Source of the DNA: Austropuccinia psidii
Taxonomy: Eukaryota > Basidiomycota > Pucciniomycetes > Pucciniales > Sphaerophragmiaceae
NCBI GenBank assembly: GCA_023105745.1
Contig: JALGQZ010000002.1
Span: 45,498,997-45,562,996 of the forward strand
DNA length: 64,000 bases
Direction: 5' to 3'
The position numbers and the translations under genes were made by a program. Below the pieces are notes generated by a model. The model saw only the letters and a program-made list of their open reading frames with translations. It was not told the origin of the DNA and ran no database searches. Positions 10,761 to 23,505 of this stretch are shown here, in pieces (the first letter of the stretch is position 1; the number at the start of each line of letters is the position of its first letter).

Positions 10761-12818
10761 ATTATCTTTACAAGAAATAAATTATAATTTATTATCTTTA
10801 ACAAATATTTTTGTACAGAATAAAAAAGAAATTGATCGCATTAAATTTGTGGTTGAAAATAATAAACCAAAATCTTTAATTGAGACTAGTCAGAAATTAA
10901 TACAAGGGCAACAGGAATTGTATGATGAATAAGATATATCAAATAAAAAACTTTGGAAATTAGTTATGATGTGAGTATTTACAATCTTACATAAAAGATA
11001 AACAAATTACATATTTCTGTTGAGAAAACTGAAGAAAAAACTTCCTCACATCCAAAATTACTCCTAGACCATGTACAAAAAATTGATGAAGCAAGAATGA
11101 ATCTTAAAGATTAAATTGAAAGTGACATAAGACTTATTACTGAAAAAATTAATAAGATAAATGAGGATAACTTAAATATGCCAAATTTGTCAACACAATT
11201 TTCTCATATAAGAGGTCCTGTTAAACCAAAAGATTCAATAGCAAATCCATTCATAATAGACTTAAGTCCTCAAGCCAATAACCAGGTCTTAATGAAGGAA
11301 GCACCACAATTAAAAGAATGACCAACATTCATGGGTGAAGGTGAATATTACCATATTTCATTTATCAAAATAATTGAAATGTTACAAGAGGATTATGCAA
11401 TACCAGATTGATCAATCACTTACACATTACATTAATTGTTTGAAAAATCTACAAGAAGATGGTATTATGGCATAAGACAAACAAATCGCAAAAATACCTG
11501 GTCTTGGTGGAAAAATGAAATAATTAGCAAGTGCGAAAATCATTCCTGGAGGTACAACATGGAAAATGCATTTGTAAATTCTCTCTTTGACCCAGATAAC
11601 GATAAAATATTGACTTTGTTCTTAAAACAAGTCTAAAGATTAAATGCACTGTATCCAGAAATGTCACAGAAAATTGTATAAATGAAAATACCCAAGAAAT
11701 GTGGAGGAGAACTAGAACATTCTCTAATAATTAGTTTAAGAAAAATGCTCCACAGAAGAGTATATTAATGCATTAGAAGATTTAGTCACAAGAACAAGAA
11801 TTGGCAGAAAATGGAAAAAATTGGACATTACAAGCCCAAATAAACCATTTATCAAGAAACATAAACCAAAAGAACCTTTCAAACCCAATAAACCCAACAC
11901 TAATGAGCAAAGAAAACTAAATAAATGTGGAGTTACTGGAGACTTAGTCAATAATTACCTTCAAAAGGTCAAAATCAATGAAATTGTGGAAACAGAAGGC
12001 CACAATCACAAAGAAGATGAATCTGACTGTGAAAAAGAAACTGAATAATCAGAAACCTCTGAAAGTGATGAAATGAATATAATTAATTCACAAATTGATA
12101 ATATTGGTTTAATATATGAAGTACTAGATATAAATTCAAACCTACCACAAATTAAAACATCTTATACAACCCTCACAAACATACAAGATGCCAAACTGTA
12201 TAGAACCAAACCAGCAAAAGGAATGGGATATACAGCTGGAAAATAAAGTATAATTATTGTCATGGTTTAAAACCAAGAGTAAAAAGCAAACTTAAATACA
12301 GGAGCATACTTTACCTGTGTTGGTAAGGATTATTTGAAATCAATTATACCAGATTGGGAAGAAGAACTTATACCAATACAAGGGGTGAAATTTAGTAGTG
12401 CAAGTGAAAGCATGAAACCCCATGAAATAATTGACTTAAAATGAATTTATCCTCACCCTTCCCAATGTATAAGCATGAAATTAGAGTGTTTAGTACTGGA
12501 GAACTGTACTAGTAATCATTTTATCCTTAGAAATTATTACTTATCAATTTATGGCATAGATATCTCTGATCAAAAAGACAGATATTTTACCATAGGAGAC
12601 ATTGAGAGGCAGAAATCTTGTTTTTCAAATAACAAAAAAATTACAGCTAGAGAAAATGAAGAGAAAAGCCCAGAAAAACATTCCTTCATAAGTGAACAAC
12701 TTAATGGAGCAGAATTCAGTAAATAATTAACAAAAAAATGAAAGAAGGATTGATTGACCTCTTATTTAAATATACTAATGCCTTTGCAGCTTCTAAAGAA
12801 CCATTAGGTGCAATCATT
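10761..12818 (+). pseudogene. E3 gag-protease module, copy 3 of 3
   Basis: This third direct repeat (about 2058 bases) is the only copy joined correctly to the RT, because the linker EPLGAIIGH continues into RT at 12818. The capsid region (11436-11636, WYYGIRQTNRKNTWSWWKNE), a damaged knuckle (LNKCGVTGDLVNNY) and the protease C-terminal part (12475-12726, GIDISDQKDRYFTIGD) are readable. The protease motif is LNTGAY as in copy 2. Stops and frameshifts are present. Confidence 0.8.
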
Positions 12819-13400
12819 GGACATTAAGTAGACATTATTCTTAATGTAGAAAAGCCTTATCCACCTCTACTAAGAAGACCAGCTTATCCAGCCAGCCCAA
12901 GACCTAGAGAAGCCTTGGAGGTACACAGTAAAGAATTAATGGACCGTGGAGTATTGAGAAACGTAGGACATAATGAACAATTAGAAGTCACTAAACCTGT
13001 CAATATAACTTGGAACAATCAAAATTCAAGGATGGTAAGGGACTTTAGAGCTTCAAATACCTATACTATTCCTGACAGATATCCAATACCCAGAATCCAT
13101 GAGACATTAACATAGTTTTCACAGGCTAGGTTCATTACAGCCATGGATGCTCTAAAGGGCTTTCACCAAAGTTTCTTAGCAGAAACTTCCAAGAAACTAC
13201 CGAGGATAATAGTCCACTATGGAATATATGAATACTTAGGAATGCCATTTCGTATAAAAAATGCACCTTCCCATTAGCAAAGAAAGATGAATACCATATT
13301 TTGTGAAGAATTATCAGAAGAATGGTTAATTATCTACAATGATGATATCACAGTTTTGTTAGAAACTTGGGAAATTCACATAACAAGATAAGAAAGAGTC
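12819..13400 (+). pseudogene. E3 reverse transcriptase, broken
   Basis: RT core motifs are readable in order: YPPLLRRPAYPASPRPREAL, then ELMDRGVLRNVGHNE, SRMVRDFRASNTYTIPDRYP, GFHQ near 13159 and the fingers-palm junction. The catalytic box reads Y-N-D-D (13335-13346) instead of the family Y-I-D-D. A TAG at about 13113 and further stops break the frame. RT copies the element RNA into DNA; with these lesions the copy is inactive. Confidence 0.8.
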
Positions 13401-14160
13401 TTGCAAAAAATGGTACAAGTGAATATGAAAATTTCCTTGAAAAAATGTCATTTTTCATACAGTGAAATGAAAGCACCAGGACATGTTGTATCTGGACTAT
13501 GTTTGGGAATATATAAAAATAAAGTAGCAGCAGTGCTACTGAAACTAATTCCCCAGACCAAAAAAGAAATGCAATCATTTCTAGGCTTTCCTGTTTATTG
13601 CAGACAGCATATAATACACTTTGACAGAATTTCCAAATCCTTTTACAAGCTCTGTGACCAACAGACAGTATATGAAATGACTGAAGAAAGGGTTAAAGCA
13701 CATGAGTAACTGAAAAATCCCTCACAAATGCCCCATTTCTTCTAATTCCAGATTGGAACCTACCTCTCAAGCTGTACATTGATTCTTGTGGAGAAGTACT
13801 AGGTGCTGCATTACACCAGACACAAATAATCAATGATAAACCTTATTAAGGACCAATTTGCTTTATTTTAAGACAAATTAAGCCAAAAGAAGAAAGATAT
13901 AGAACAAGCCAAATGGAATGTCTTTTTGTAGTGCAGGTGTTAGAAAAATTCCACTATTGTTTGGATGGAACTGTTTTTGAGGTGATAACAGACTGTAATG
14001 CTGTAAAATCTTTATTGAATATGAAGACACCAAATAGACACATGCTGAGATGAAAAATTTCTATCCAATAATATACAGGAAATATGAATAGAGCTCATAA
14101 ATCTTAAATTATTCATAAAAGTTCATATGGTCTCAGCAGATGGGCTTTAGCAAATACATC
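13401..14160 (+). pseudogene. E3 RT connection and RNase H, broken
   Basis: The open piece 13401-13709 carries the conserved stretch after the catalytic box ([16 protein letters not shown] ... [20 protein letters not shown] ... MQSFLGF). Downstream, in shifted frames, are RNase H signatures: a decayed [16 protein letters not shown], an [19 protein letters not shown] segment and a [20 protein letters not shown] segment near 13991-14049. RNase H removes the RNA template during replication. Confidence 0.75.
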
Positions 14161-14172
14161 TGAAAACCCAGC

Positions 14173-15409
14173 ATGGGTATCACTGAAAGAGCATCATATA
14201 GAAGGCTTATGTGTCACAGAGTTGGCACAGAGTTCTTTAACCAAGTTAAAGAAAGCTATAAGATGGACAAGAAATTTCATACACGATTCCAAACTCTAAT
14301 TAAAGGCTGTAAACACCAATTACTTTCATCCAAACTAGATGAAATATGGAAAAAGGCATATGATGAAGGAAGATTCCACCTCCTTTATGGAATCCTCTAT
14401 CATAGAACTAAACATACATGTGTTATGGCTTTAACAGATAGAACTCTGATAAACACTATACTACAAGAATCTCATGATAGTTTTGCATCTGGACATGTCA
14501 GAGAAGACAGGAAACTAGAGAGAGTAAAAACTTGCTCCTGATGGCCAAATTGGAGAAAAGATGTTTCGGAATACTGCCAAACCTGTGAAAAATTTCAAAA
14601 AGAAAACAGAGCCACAGGAAAGAACTTTGGAATGATGATCCAAATTCAAGAGCCAAAATCCCCATGGGAAATAGCTCACATGGATTGGGTAACAGCCTTA
14701 CCCCCAGGAGGAGACAGAAGTTATAATGCATTCCTAGTATTAGCTTACAGGTAAAGCAAAACTGCAATGTTCTTACCATGTCACAAATATGACACAGCTA
14801 TGGAAACATCCATAATGATATGGAATAAAGGTATTAGCCATACAGGACTATTCCAAAACATCATACGTGACAGAGACCTAATATTCACCTCAGAATTATG
14901 GAGAAACCTCCATAACTTGTTTGGAACAAAGTTGTCATTCTCCACAGCCTACCACCCTCAAACTGATGCTCTGACAGAAAGAATGATACAAACCTTAGAA
15001 GATATGATAAGAATATTCTGTGCTTATGGTCTAGAACTCAAAGACTCTGATGGCTTTACCCATTGATTGGTGTACCTTAATACCAGCACTTGAGCTGGCC
15101 TATAAAGAATCAATCCACTCTTCAACTGGCAAAGCACCAGCAATGTTAAAAAAAGTTTGGAATGCAAGACTTCCATATCATACTCTTAAAAAGGACTTAG
15201 TGGATATAAATCCAAAAAAAAATAGTTTCAAAATGATTCTTGAAGAAGCAAGACATCATGAAAACAGATGTATGCAATATTTTTTCAAGTATGCACAAGA
15301 AAGATGGGATAAAAGTCATAAACCACCTAGCTCCAAAATAGTAGACTTGTTCTTAGTATCAACTCTTTATTTTAATAATATTAAAGGCCAAAAGAAATTG
15401 AAAGCTTAA
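14173..15409 (+). pseudogene. E3 integrase, broken
   Basis: An N-terminal HHCC zinc-binding region is present (HDSFASGHVREDR, then CQTC near 14577). The catalytic core keeps all three acidic residues: D in MDWVTALPPGG (near 14681), D in IIRDRDLIF (near 14870) and E in DALTERMIQ (near 14970). Open pieces are 14173-14541, 14767-15066 and 15050-15409, separated by a TGA near 14539, a TAA near 14752 and a frameshift near 15055. The C-terminal part (SSTGKAPAMLKKVWN ... VSTLYFNNIKGQKKL) is complete. Integrase inserts the DNA copy into the genome. Confidence 0.85.
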
Positions 15410-15895
15410 TTTTCAGGACTATCCATGATAAAAGCACTAAATGGACCTAATCCTGTGCAACTAGAGCTCACAGGCTAATTAATGAATAAACACCCAACAA
15501 TCCCTGTAAGCCTGATAAAACCTTACAGCTCAAGTGAAAGAGAGTTATTTACTCTAAGAAATAAACGAAAACTTGAAATTCCCCCTCTATAAGAACACAA
15601 AAAAAGGAAAAATTTAAAAGTCCTTAAGAAAAGGAGGACTAGAAACAAAAAAGAAAGAGAATACCTTGTGATGTATAAAAACCCAATTCAAAATATTAAT
15701 GGCTACTTGAGAAATATATAACCATTTCTGATGTGCTACTAAGAAGGTTCAGAAATGAAATAAAACCTGGAGAATAGAAAATTTAAGCATTATTGAGCTT
15801 CAAGACTAATAATGTTTAATGAAGAGGTAGGATGGTGAATGATACCCTAATTGGCTACATCAGCTTGTGGTACAATCCTTTTTTGTGGTCAAGAA
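15410..15895 (+). pseudogene. E3 chromodomain remnant and 3' untranslated end
   Basis: Fragments of the integrase tail (NKHPTIPVSLIKPY-like, near 15484) and a chromodomain (REYLVMYKNPIQ near 15658-15693, LLRRFRNEI near 15736) are readable through stops. The expected polypurine tract before the 3' LTR has decayed to about GTGGTCAAGAAT (15884-15895). Confidence 0.65.
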
Positions 15896-17796
15896 TTTGA
15901 GCCTTTGAGATATGACCACATATCCAAAAATTTCACAACAAAACTTTAAAATAATTATTCTTTTAGAATAACTATCTTATAATAAGTGAAAATTCCATAA
16001 ACAGGCATGAATTCTTAATTAACTTAGATTCTAATTATTAAGCATGTGAAATAGATTACACCATTAGATTCCTCATGATAAAATACGCATATATTGTTTT
16101 TATGGAATATCTGTAAGCTCAATAATTAATGAATAATAAGAATGCCTTAAAAAAACATCAATTCTTATTTACCTCAGAAGCCAATGAAACAACATTTTAA
16201 ATAAATTTCCTAATTTTCTTTCCCATATTTCATACTTGTCAAGTCAATACTTAAGCAAATAACCTTAATATATGCACTTTTATGGTCAGTGCATATATTC
16301 ATGGTTTTTAGCTCAAATCTCTTAAAGTGCACATGATAGAGAGTTAAACAAAAAATAAAGTTACAACCTAATTACTTCACAAATACAGATATAAAATTTA
16401 CTTTACAAGCTATAGACAAGGTTATAACTTGTAAGGGTTTGTTGAATAAAATTGCTATAGCAGTTGACCACTTTGTTGTGAAAGTGGTCCAAACATGAAG
16501 CAAAGTAGATATTCAGGCTCTACTAGCTCATACGTGAAGAATGATGTATTTTTTGTCATTATATTCAAGGTGCAACCCCGTGAAATTATGGTTTGAAGTT
16601 CAAAATAGTGAATTTTGACAGGAAAGATGAGTTACAAGAAAAGTTATCAAAAATAGAATTTTTGATTATTTAATTAAATTCCCTTGAAGGTTTCATGACT
16701 ACATGTTAAGCTATCATGATACACTCTCTGATTGGCTGTAACATGTATAACTCAAAAGTATTTAATGATCAAAGTTTAAGCCCAAAATGGATCATTTATG
16801 ATGACTCACTGTAATCTTGTTTAAGTTTAACAGTTATATAAGTAATGAAACTGGGGAATACTATTATGTTATTATTAATACTAATAATATCCATGAATTC
16901 TAGGCTTCTTCAAAGCCTATGATGACATCAAAACTAGAGTTATAGTGATAACTCCAAATAATGGGGTAATAAGGAGATAAGAAGGTTTGATTATGATGTA
17001 ATCATCACTAAACCTTGATATAATAATCAACTCCATTGGATACCATTATTATACGTCTACTAAAATCCTTTTGGGCTCTAGGAGGGAGGATTTTACTATA
17101 AATAGATCTCTTTTTACTCCATTTCCCCTCAGATGCATCCAAAACATTAAATTAAAAGGCGATTTCTTTATCATTTATATATGAATTCATTTAATTTGGA
17201 AATAAAAAAGATCATATTCATTATAATCACCAATCCTGATGTGATTACACCAATTTTCTAACTGTTTTTGTTAAAATTCTCTCTTAAACTCCAAATCCTC
17301 ATGAAACCAAGGATATTTGTAATTTCTTTGATTTTTATTTGTAAATACAATTTAAAAAAGTTTTATTTAATTTATTTGGCATAATTTAATCCAAAATTAT
17401 TATATTGAGCATTGAAAGTAGTTTATTTTAACTTATTGTAATATTTTTTCTTTATTATTATCCTTCATAATTCTTTTATTAATATAAATAGTATTTATAT
17501 TAATATATAATATTAACATTAGTAATATTACTGTTATAAATTGTTTTTCTATTATTAAATAACAATTTCTTACCCATTTATTATTTGTTGGTAAAGCTAA
17601 TAAATTTCCATAAATATATTAATTATCAGATATCAATATATTTATTTGATAATAGAATTATTTTATGCAGCTATTACAATAATTCTTCATTATTATAATT
17701 ATTCTTATCTCATTCTGAAATCTTTATAAGAACATTCATAGTAAAATAAGTAAAACATTTGTAATATTTTCCTATTGTTTCATAGTCAAACCTTAG
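15896..17796 (+). repeat. 3' LTR of E3 (family 1b), 1901 bp
   Basis: It begins TTTGAGCCTTTGAGATATGA and ends ATAGTCAAACCTTAG, followed by the TSD AAAAT at 17797-17801. It aligns with 3245-5185 throughout, including the TATAAATA at 17097-17104. Confidence 0.85.
17097..17104 (+). promoter_or_regulatory. Putative TATA box in E3 3' LTR
   Basis: TATAAATA is in the same context as 4478-4485, followed by a pyrimidine-rich stretch and CCCCTCAGATGCATC. Confidence 0.4.
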
Positions 17797-19949
17797 AAAA
17801 TAATTGAAAATTCCATAAAAGGCCTCAATTCTTGCTTATCTCAAAATATGATGAGGAAATAAGTCAAATTAATTACATTGTTGGACTATTAATCCAAATT
17901 CACATATATCTCCCTTTAAGTTCATATCTGTAAACCCAAGACTCACTCAGACATCTGGGTATATGCACTTTCATAATCAGTGCATATATTCATGGTTTCT
18001 ACCTCAGATATTTTTACAATATAAAAGGTAAATAAATGGTAAAATATTCAAAATATTGTTTTAATACTGTCAAAATACAGGTAAAAAACTTTTTTGAAAA
18101 TTCATAAGGAAAGCTAGTGATAATGAAGAAAAACTGAACAAAAATAGCAATATCCATTGACATCTTGAGTCCAAAAGTGTTCCAAGGTTATAAATGAGAA
18201 GATATCCATATTCTACTAGCTTATGCGTGCATAATTGCATATTATTTTTCATTATATTCAAAGTATAACCACTTTATATCATGGCTCAAAGATCAGCATA
18301 GCAAATTTTGACAGAAAACAGGTTCCAAAAATATAGTTTGGATGATGTAAAGAATTCCTCTTTGAGCCTCAGTAAAGACAGTTCAAGATCTCTAAATTCA
18401 TTCTCTGAATTGAAATAGCATGAAAATCTTAAAGAAATTTAGAAATTAAGGTTAACCCTTAATTTGAGCCACTTTTGATTTGTAACTACAATCTTAAATT
18501 ACATCTAACAGTAAAAGAAGGATGATAATGGTTTCATTTGGAATTTCTGGTTACAAATATCATAAACCACAGAAATAACTCATATTAAAGCCTTGTGAGT
18601 TCATCAGATTTAGATTTATAGTGTTAACTTTCAAATTGATGCAATAATGATTTAATCATCACTAAAACTTAATATAATGAACAAACCTAGTGGATATCAT
18701 CACTGAACAGGTACTTTGAAGCTTCTAGTTACTATGTGGAAGCATCTTTACTACAGAAATACCTCTTCTTCCTCTTCTTTCCCCTCAGATGCATCAAATT
18801 CAACAAGATATTAGATAATGTAATACAAAAATTCATTCTTTGAACACAAATCTTATTTTTAAAATACTGAAGCTATGAATTCTTGTAATCACTTTTCCTT
18901 TGGTGAAATTATTAATATTATTATCAAAATTGTTAAGATTTGCTTAAAACCTCAATTCCACATAAAGATATTAAAAGTTTTGCTTATTAATATTTATACT
19001 TTTCAGTCTTATCAAGAATACTTATCATTAAAGTTTTAGGCATAAAATTTCTCAATATTAGCATTTTGAGTGTTGAAAGTAAATTATTTCATGTTATTAT
19101 GATATTTTTTCTATTATTATTCATTAATTATTCTTTTCTTAATATAGAACTTTCATATTGGTAATAGTATGGTTATAGTTTTATTTTTATTGTTAATTAA
19201 CGGTTTTTCAAGCATTTATTATTTTTTTAATAATAATAAATTGGCATAAATATGTTGATTTATTAAGTTTTGAAATGTTTACTTTGTTATATAACTTTAT
19301 TCTTTGTAAATAATATAAAATATCATATGCCATAATTAGAATATTATTTTACTATTTCAATCTTCTTTTTCATTAATATTAGAAGATTCAGAGTACAACA
19401 AGTTAAACATTTTTAATTTTCCCTTCTTTTCACTTTTAAGTTTTAAACAAAGTTTCATGCATGTTTGTGGGACTTAAAGCTACTTTATTCTTACATACTG
19501 TTTTGTTACACCCATATTGAATATGATTCTTCAAGCCTGATGTACTATTTTTGATGTGAAAATAGCTAATTTGGAACAAATGACATCAAAGAGGGCCAGC
19601 TTACCCAGCTTGAAAACATTAATAAATTTCCTACCTTAGCTCAATTGGTCTATTGAAACCTTTTGAAAACCTTGTTACCAAACCAATATCTCATCCAATA
19701 ATGAAAAATAGCAAATAATAAGCAATTTGGATGTGGAAAGGAGTTAATGAGCAAATCTGACTCCTTTAAACATTTCCCATGTTAATTCTTTTCCAAGTAT
19801 AAACCCCTTTAGGACTATTATCCATTAAAATACCTCATGGAAACAAGGTGTCACTATGCTATCTGCTTATACCACACATAAAATGAGTTAAACCTTAATA
19901 AATTCTTCAAAATAAAACTCTGTATGAATCCCTTTGTGTAAGATGTATC

Positions 19950-21652
19950 TCTGAGCCTTTGAGATATGAGCACATATCCAAAGAGGTCACAAAACAACTT
20001 TAAAATAACAATTTCAATAATAATAATTAGAAGTATTATCTTCAAATAAGTAAAGATGGCATAAAAAGGCATAAATTTTTGATTATCTCAGAAACCAATG
20101 CATAAACATGTGTAATAACCTACACCATCATATTTGCCATAAAAAGCTACACATATATCATTATGAAGTCATATCTGAAAATGTAATACTTTCTGAGATA
20201 ACCTGGATTTATACACTTCTATTATCAGCACATATATTCATGGTTTTCAGCTCATATATTTTGAAATATGCATGATAATGAGTTCGACCAAAAATAAAGT
20301 TACCATTTAACTAAACAAGGCTATAACATACAAGGGTTTATTGAGCAAAATAGTTATACCTGTTCACCACTTTGTTGTGAAAGTGGTACAAACTTGAAAA
20401 AAGTATACACTCAGATTCTACTATCTCATACGCGAATAATGATGTAATTTTCATGATTCTATTCAAGTTATAGCCCTTTCAGATCATGGCTTAAAGTTTA
20501 AAATAGTAAATTTTGACAGAAAAGATGAGATACAAGAAAAATTATCAGAAATAGAGTTTTGATTATGTGATGGAATACTCTCTGAAACTTAGTGGGGACA
20601 TGCCAAGATATCAGAATTCACTCTTTTAATTTCTGTAGAGTGTATAACTCAAAGGGTATTAATGATCAAAGCTTAAGCTTAAATTTGATCATTTATGATC
20701 ACGCACTGTAATCTTATTTTGAGTTTGACAGTTATTCAAGTGATAAAACTTCTTAATACTAATAACATCCACATATTTTAGACTTCTGCTAAGCTTATGA
20801 TGTCAGAAAGCTTAGAGTTACAGTAATAACTCTAAATAATGGAGTAATTATGAGATAAGATGGTTTAATTATGATGTATTAATCCCTCAACCTTAAACTA
20901 CTGATCCATTCTTGTGGATACCATTGGTCAACAGCTACTAAAAGCCTTATGGACTCTAGAAGGGAGTATTTTACTACATATAGAGCTCCTTTTACCTCTA
21001 TTTCCCCCTCAGACACATCAAGAACATTAAAATATGAAATATAACTTTATTCTTTTGATATAATTCTATCATATTATCAAAGAATCAAGCTCATCTCTAT
21101 AGTAATTATCAATTTTTATGTGATTAAATCAATATTCAATTGTTTTTGTTAAATTTCTCTCTAAAATCTTCAATTTGACATAAAATCAGCAATATCTGTA
21201 ATTTCTTTTATTTTTGATTGTAACTACAATTTGAATAAGTTGTATTTATATCATTTTGCATAAATTTATTCAAAATTATTATATTAAGTCTTAAAAGTAG
21301 GTTATCTTCTCTTTATTATTTTTGTAATGCTTCCTTTATTAATATAAGTAGTATTTATATTAATAATAAATTTAATATTTGTAATATTATTTTTAAATTG
21401 TTTTTTGATTATTAAAGATGAATTCTTATGCATTTATTATTTGTTTGTAACAATAACATATTTCCATAAATATATTCATATATTTATTTCTATTATATTA
21501 TTTCATTTAGTTAAATAATATAAATATTTTTATGCCATAATTAGAATATTTCATTATTATTTATCTTATTTATTACTATAATAGTGACATTCAGAGCACA
21601 ATAGGTGAGATATTAGTAATATCAACTTATTTATTCATATTCAAACCTTACA
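19950..21652 (+). repeat. S3: solo LTR (family 1b), 1703 bp
   Basis: It begins TCTGAGCCTTTGAGATATGA and ends TATTCAAACCTTACA. GTATC (19945-19949) and GTTTC (21653-21657) form a TSD matching at four of five bases. It lies a few bases inside the 3' end of S2 (minus orientation), and S2 resumes immediately to its right. Confidence 0.8.
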
Positions 21653-23065
21653 GTTTCTATGAAACTCTTGATAATATTGCTATGAATTAAGAGTACTATG
21701 AATTTTCTTTTGAAATATAATAAGTAGATCTATCATAACTACAAATAATCAATTAATTTCTTAATTCTTTATTTTTCTTGTGATACATTGCCAGTTATTA
21801 TGAAATTAAGCAGTAATTGTCTACTTGAATCAATTCAAATAAGTATTAATGATAAAACTTCTTTATATAATAATATAAGATTATTTTAATTTATAATTAT
21901 CTTTTGCATGAACAACTATAACAATAATTCTTGAAGGAAAGTACGTATTAGAGGAAAAGTTTAATAATTAAGACAAAAAACTCACTAATACTCCAAAAAT
22001 TCCTTGAAAAGAATTGGTAGAGTGATTTGATGGATTATTGGTGTATTTGAAGGATCAAAATTTATTTATAACAGGAATAAAGCAATATAAAAGTTAAGAA
22101 CTATTAGAAATGTTTTCTTCTATGATCTCGTGTTTTTCTGATTGATTTCGAAAGACTTAAAACATTTGAGAAAAGACTTAACTCATACTTACTTGTTGGT
22201 ACTAATGATATGATTGAATAAAAGGATTATCTGATAAGAAAAGCAGGAGGAGGCCTCTATTTAGTCAACAACAGCTCACAGAGGAATGCCATTTAGAAAA
22301 CCTCAAAGCCATTAATCCTCTTTTTATTATTGGTTACATCACCTGTTGTCACATAAGATTATCAAAATTACTTAATTAAGTCAATTCATCTGACTACCAA
22401 CCACTTTATGGTTAATAAATAGAGAAGTAAGAACTTTCAATCTTTTTTATTTAAAAATAATTATTAATTTCTAAAAGCTATCCATGTCATTGAAAATTGC
22501 CTCACAGGTTGTAGTTTCTGTGAAATTTTGCAAATTCAGTGTTTCATATGAAACATCAAGAATGGACTGTAAGTAAAACCTTTCATTTAAAATATGAAGT
22601 AACAATTATCTTTTTTTTGATATTTTTTTTACCCTTCTCCATTATTCTTTAAGTTTTTAGAAGAATCCATTAAGAATCGTATTTTTAATAAATTTTTAAA
22701 GTTTTCACCTTATTTGTAGGTAGAAAAGAAAATAGCACAGTAATAGCTGGTTGCCATGAGGTAAATTCATGGATACTAGTCCAAATATATTTTACTTACT
22801 CTTTTAGGTTTTATTCATTTAAAATCATTAATAATTGACATGGTTACAGGAGTCAGAGCTGCTCATTAACTCCTTGCGATGTCAAAACAGCAGCTTATTT
22901 GCTATTTTCTCATGATTTGAAGATATTATGACTTGGTAACAAGGTTCCCAAAAGGCTTTAGCAGACTAATTGGGAAATCAAGTACCCTGGCTGTCTTTGA
23001 TGTCTTTTTCCCCCCTTAGCTATGTTGATGTCAAAAATAGTAATTCAGGCTTAAAGACTGGTATC

Positions 23066-23148
23066 TGTAAGTTGGCAAGTGGCTTACAAGGGCCATTGCG
23101 GCGGTGCAGTGGTGTAGGGTTGATATTTTGGTACCCTAAATCCTAACA
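23066..23148 (+). repeat. Left 83-bp terminal repeat of the miniature element
   Basis: It contains GGTGCAGTGGTGTAGGG and a perfect six-base inverted pair TAGGGT / ACCCTA (near 23113-23138) that could fold into a hairpin. The pair is conserved in the right repeat. Confidence 0.7.
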
Positions 23149-23270
23149 GGTCAAAATGTGGCTGCAGCTCTGAGCGCAGTGTTCAATTCTCCATTAAGAT
23201 TCACAAGCCTGAGGTGTCAAACCAGAAATTCCCATCATGACTATAATAGCTGATAATTTTGACCAAGTTA

Positions 23271-23390
23271 TAGTCCTGCACTTACTTGTAAACTGGTTAA
23301 TTTTGTGATTTATGTGTTATTAGTCCTGCCTTGACTTGTAAAAGGATGATTTGTCTGATTAGTCCTACCATGACTTCTAAACTGCTATTG
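23271..23390 (+). repeat. Short internal repeats of the miniature element
   Basis: A degenerate unit starting TAGTCCTGC and continuing with ...TGACTTGTAAA occurs at about 23271, 23321 and 23360, at spacings of about 50 and 40 bases. It lies inside the interior of the miniature element and has no coding meaning. Confidence 0.55.
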
Positions 23391-23505
23391 AGAGTGTGAT
23401 TTATGATTCAAAAGTTGCCATTTAACATTTCTGTTGGGGAGTAGCAGTCCTTAGGAGTAATATTAAATCCTGATAACCAAAATTAGACTATAAGAGTAGG
23501 GGGAG

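Larger units (their letters stand above)
3245..17796 (+). mobile_element. E3: complete Ty3/gypsy element with triplicated gag-protease
   Basis: A full element of about 14.55 kb lies between a perfect 5-bp TSD, AAAAT at 3240-3244 and 17797-17801. Parts in order: 5' LTR (3245-5185), primer-binding site (5188-5199), gag N-terminal region (5633-6550), three tandem gag-protease modules (6635-12818), RT (12819-13400), RNase H (about 13400-14160), integrase (14173-15409), decayed chromodomain (15410-15770) and 3' LTR (15896-17796). The two LTRs differ visibly along their length, so the insertion is old. Stops and frameshifts occur in every domain, so it cannot be autonomous now. Two extra gag-protease copies add about 4.1 kb; without them the internal region would have an ordinary length. 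Confidence 0.85.
3137..19449 (+). repeat. S1: degenerate solo LTR (family 1b), interrupted by E3
   Basis: It starts TGTGAACCTTTGGGATATTG at 3137, breaks at 3244, resumes at 17802 after E3 and fades out near TTTTAAACA at 19449. The net length of about 1.76 kb agrees with other 1b LTRs. Flanking DNA on both sides belongs to the E1 LTR. The expected TSD (GATGG at 3132-3136) is not clearly repeated on the right, so the right edge is approximate. It is the most decayed LTR in the nest, consistent with an early insertion. Confidence 0.65.
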
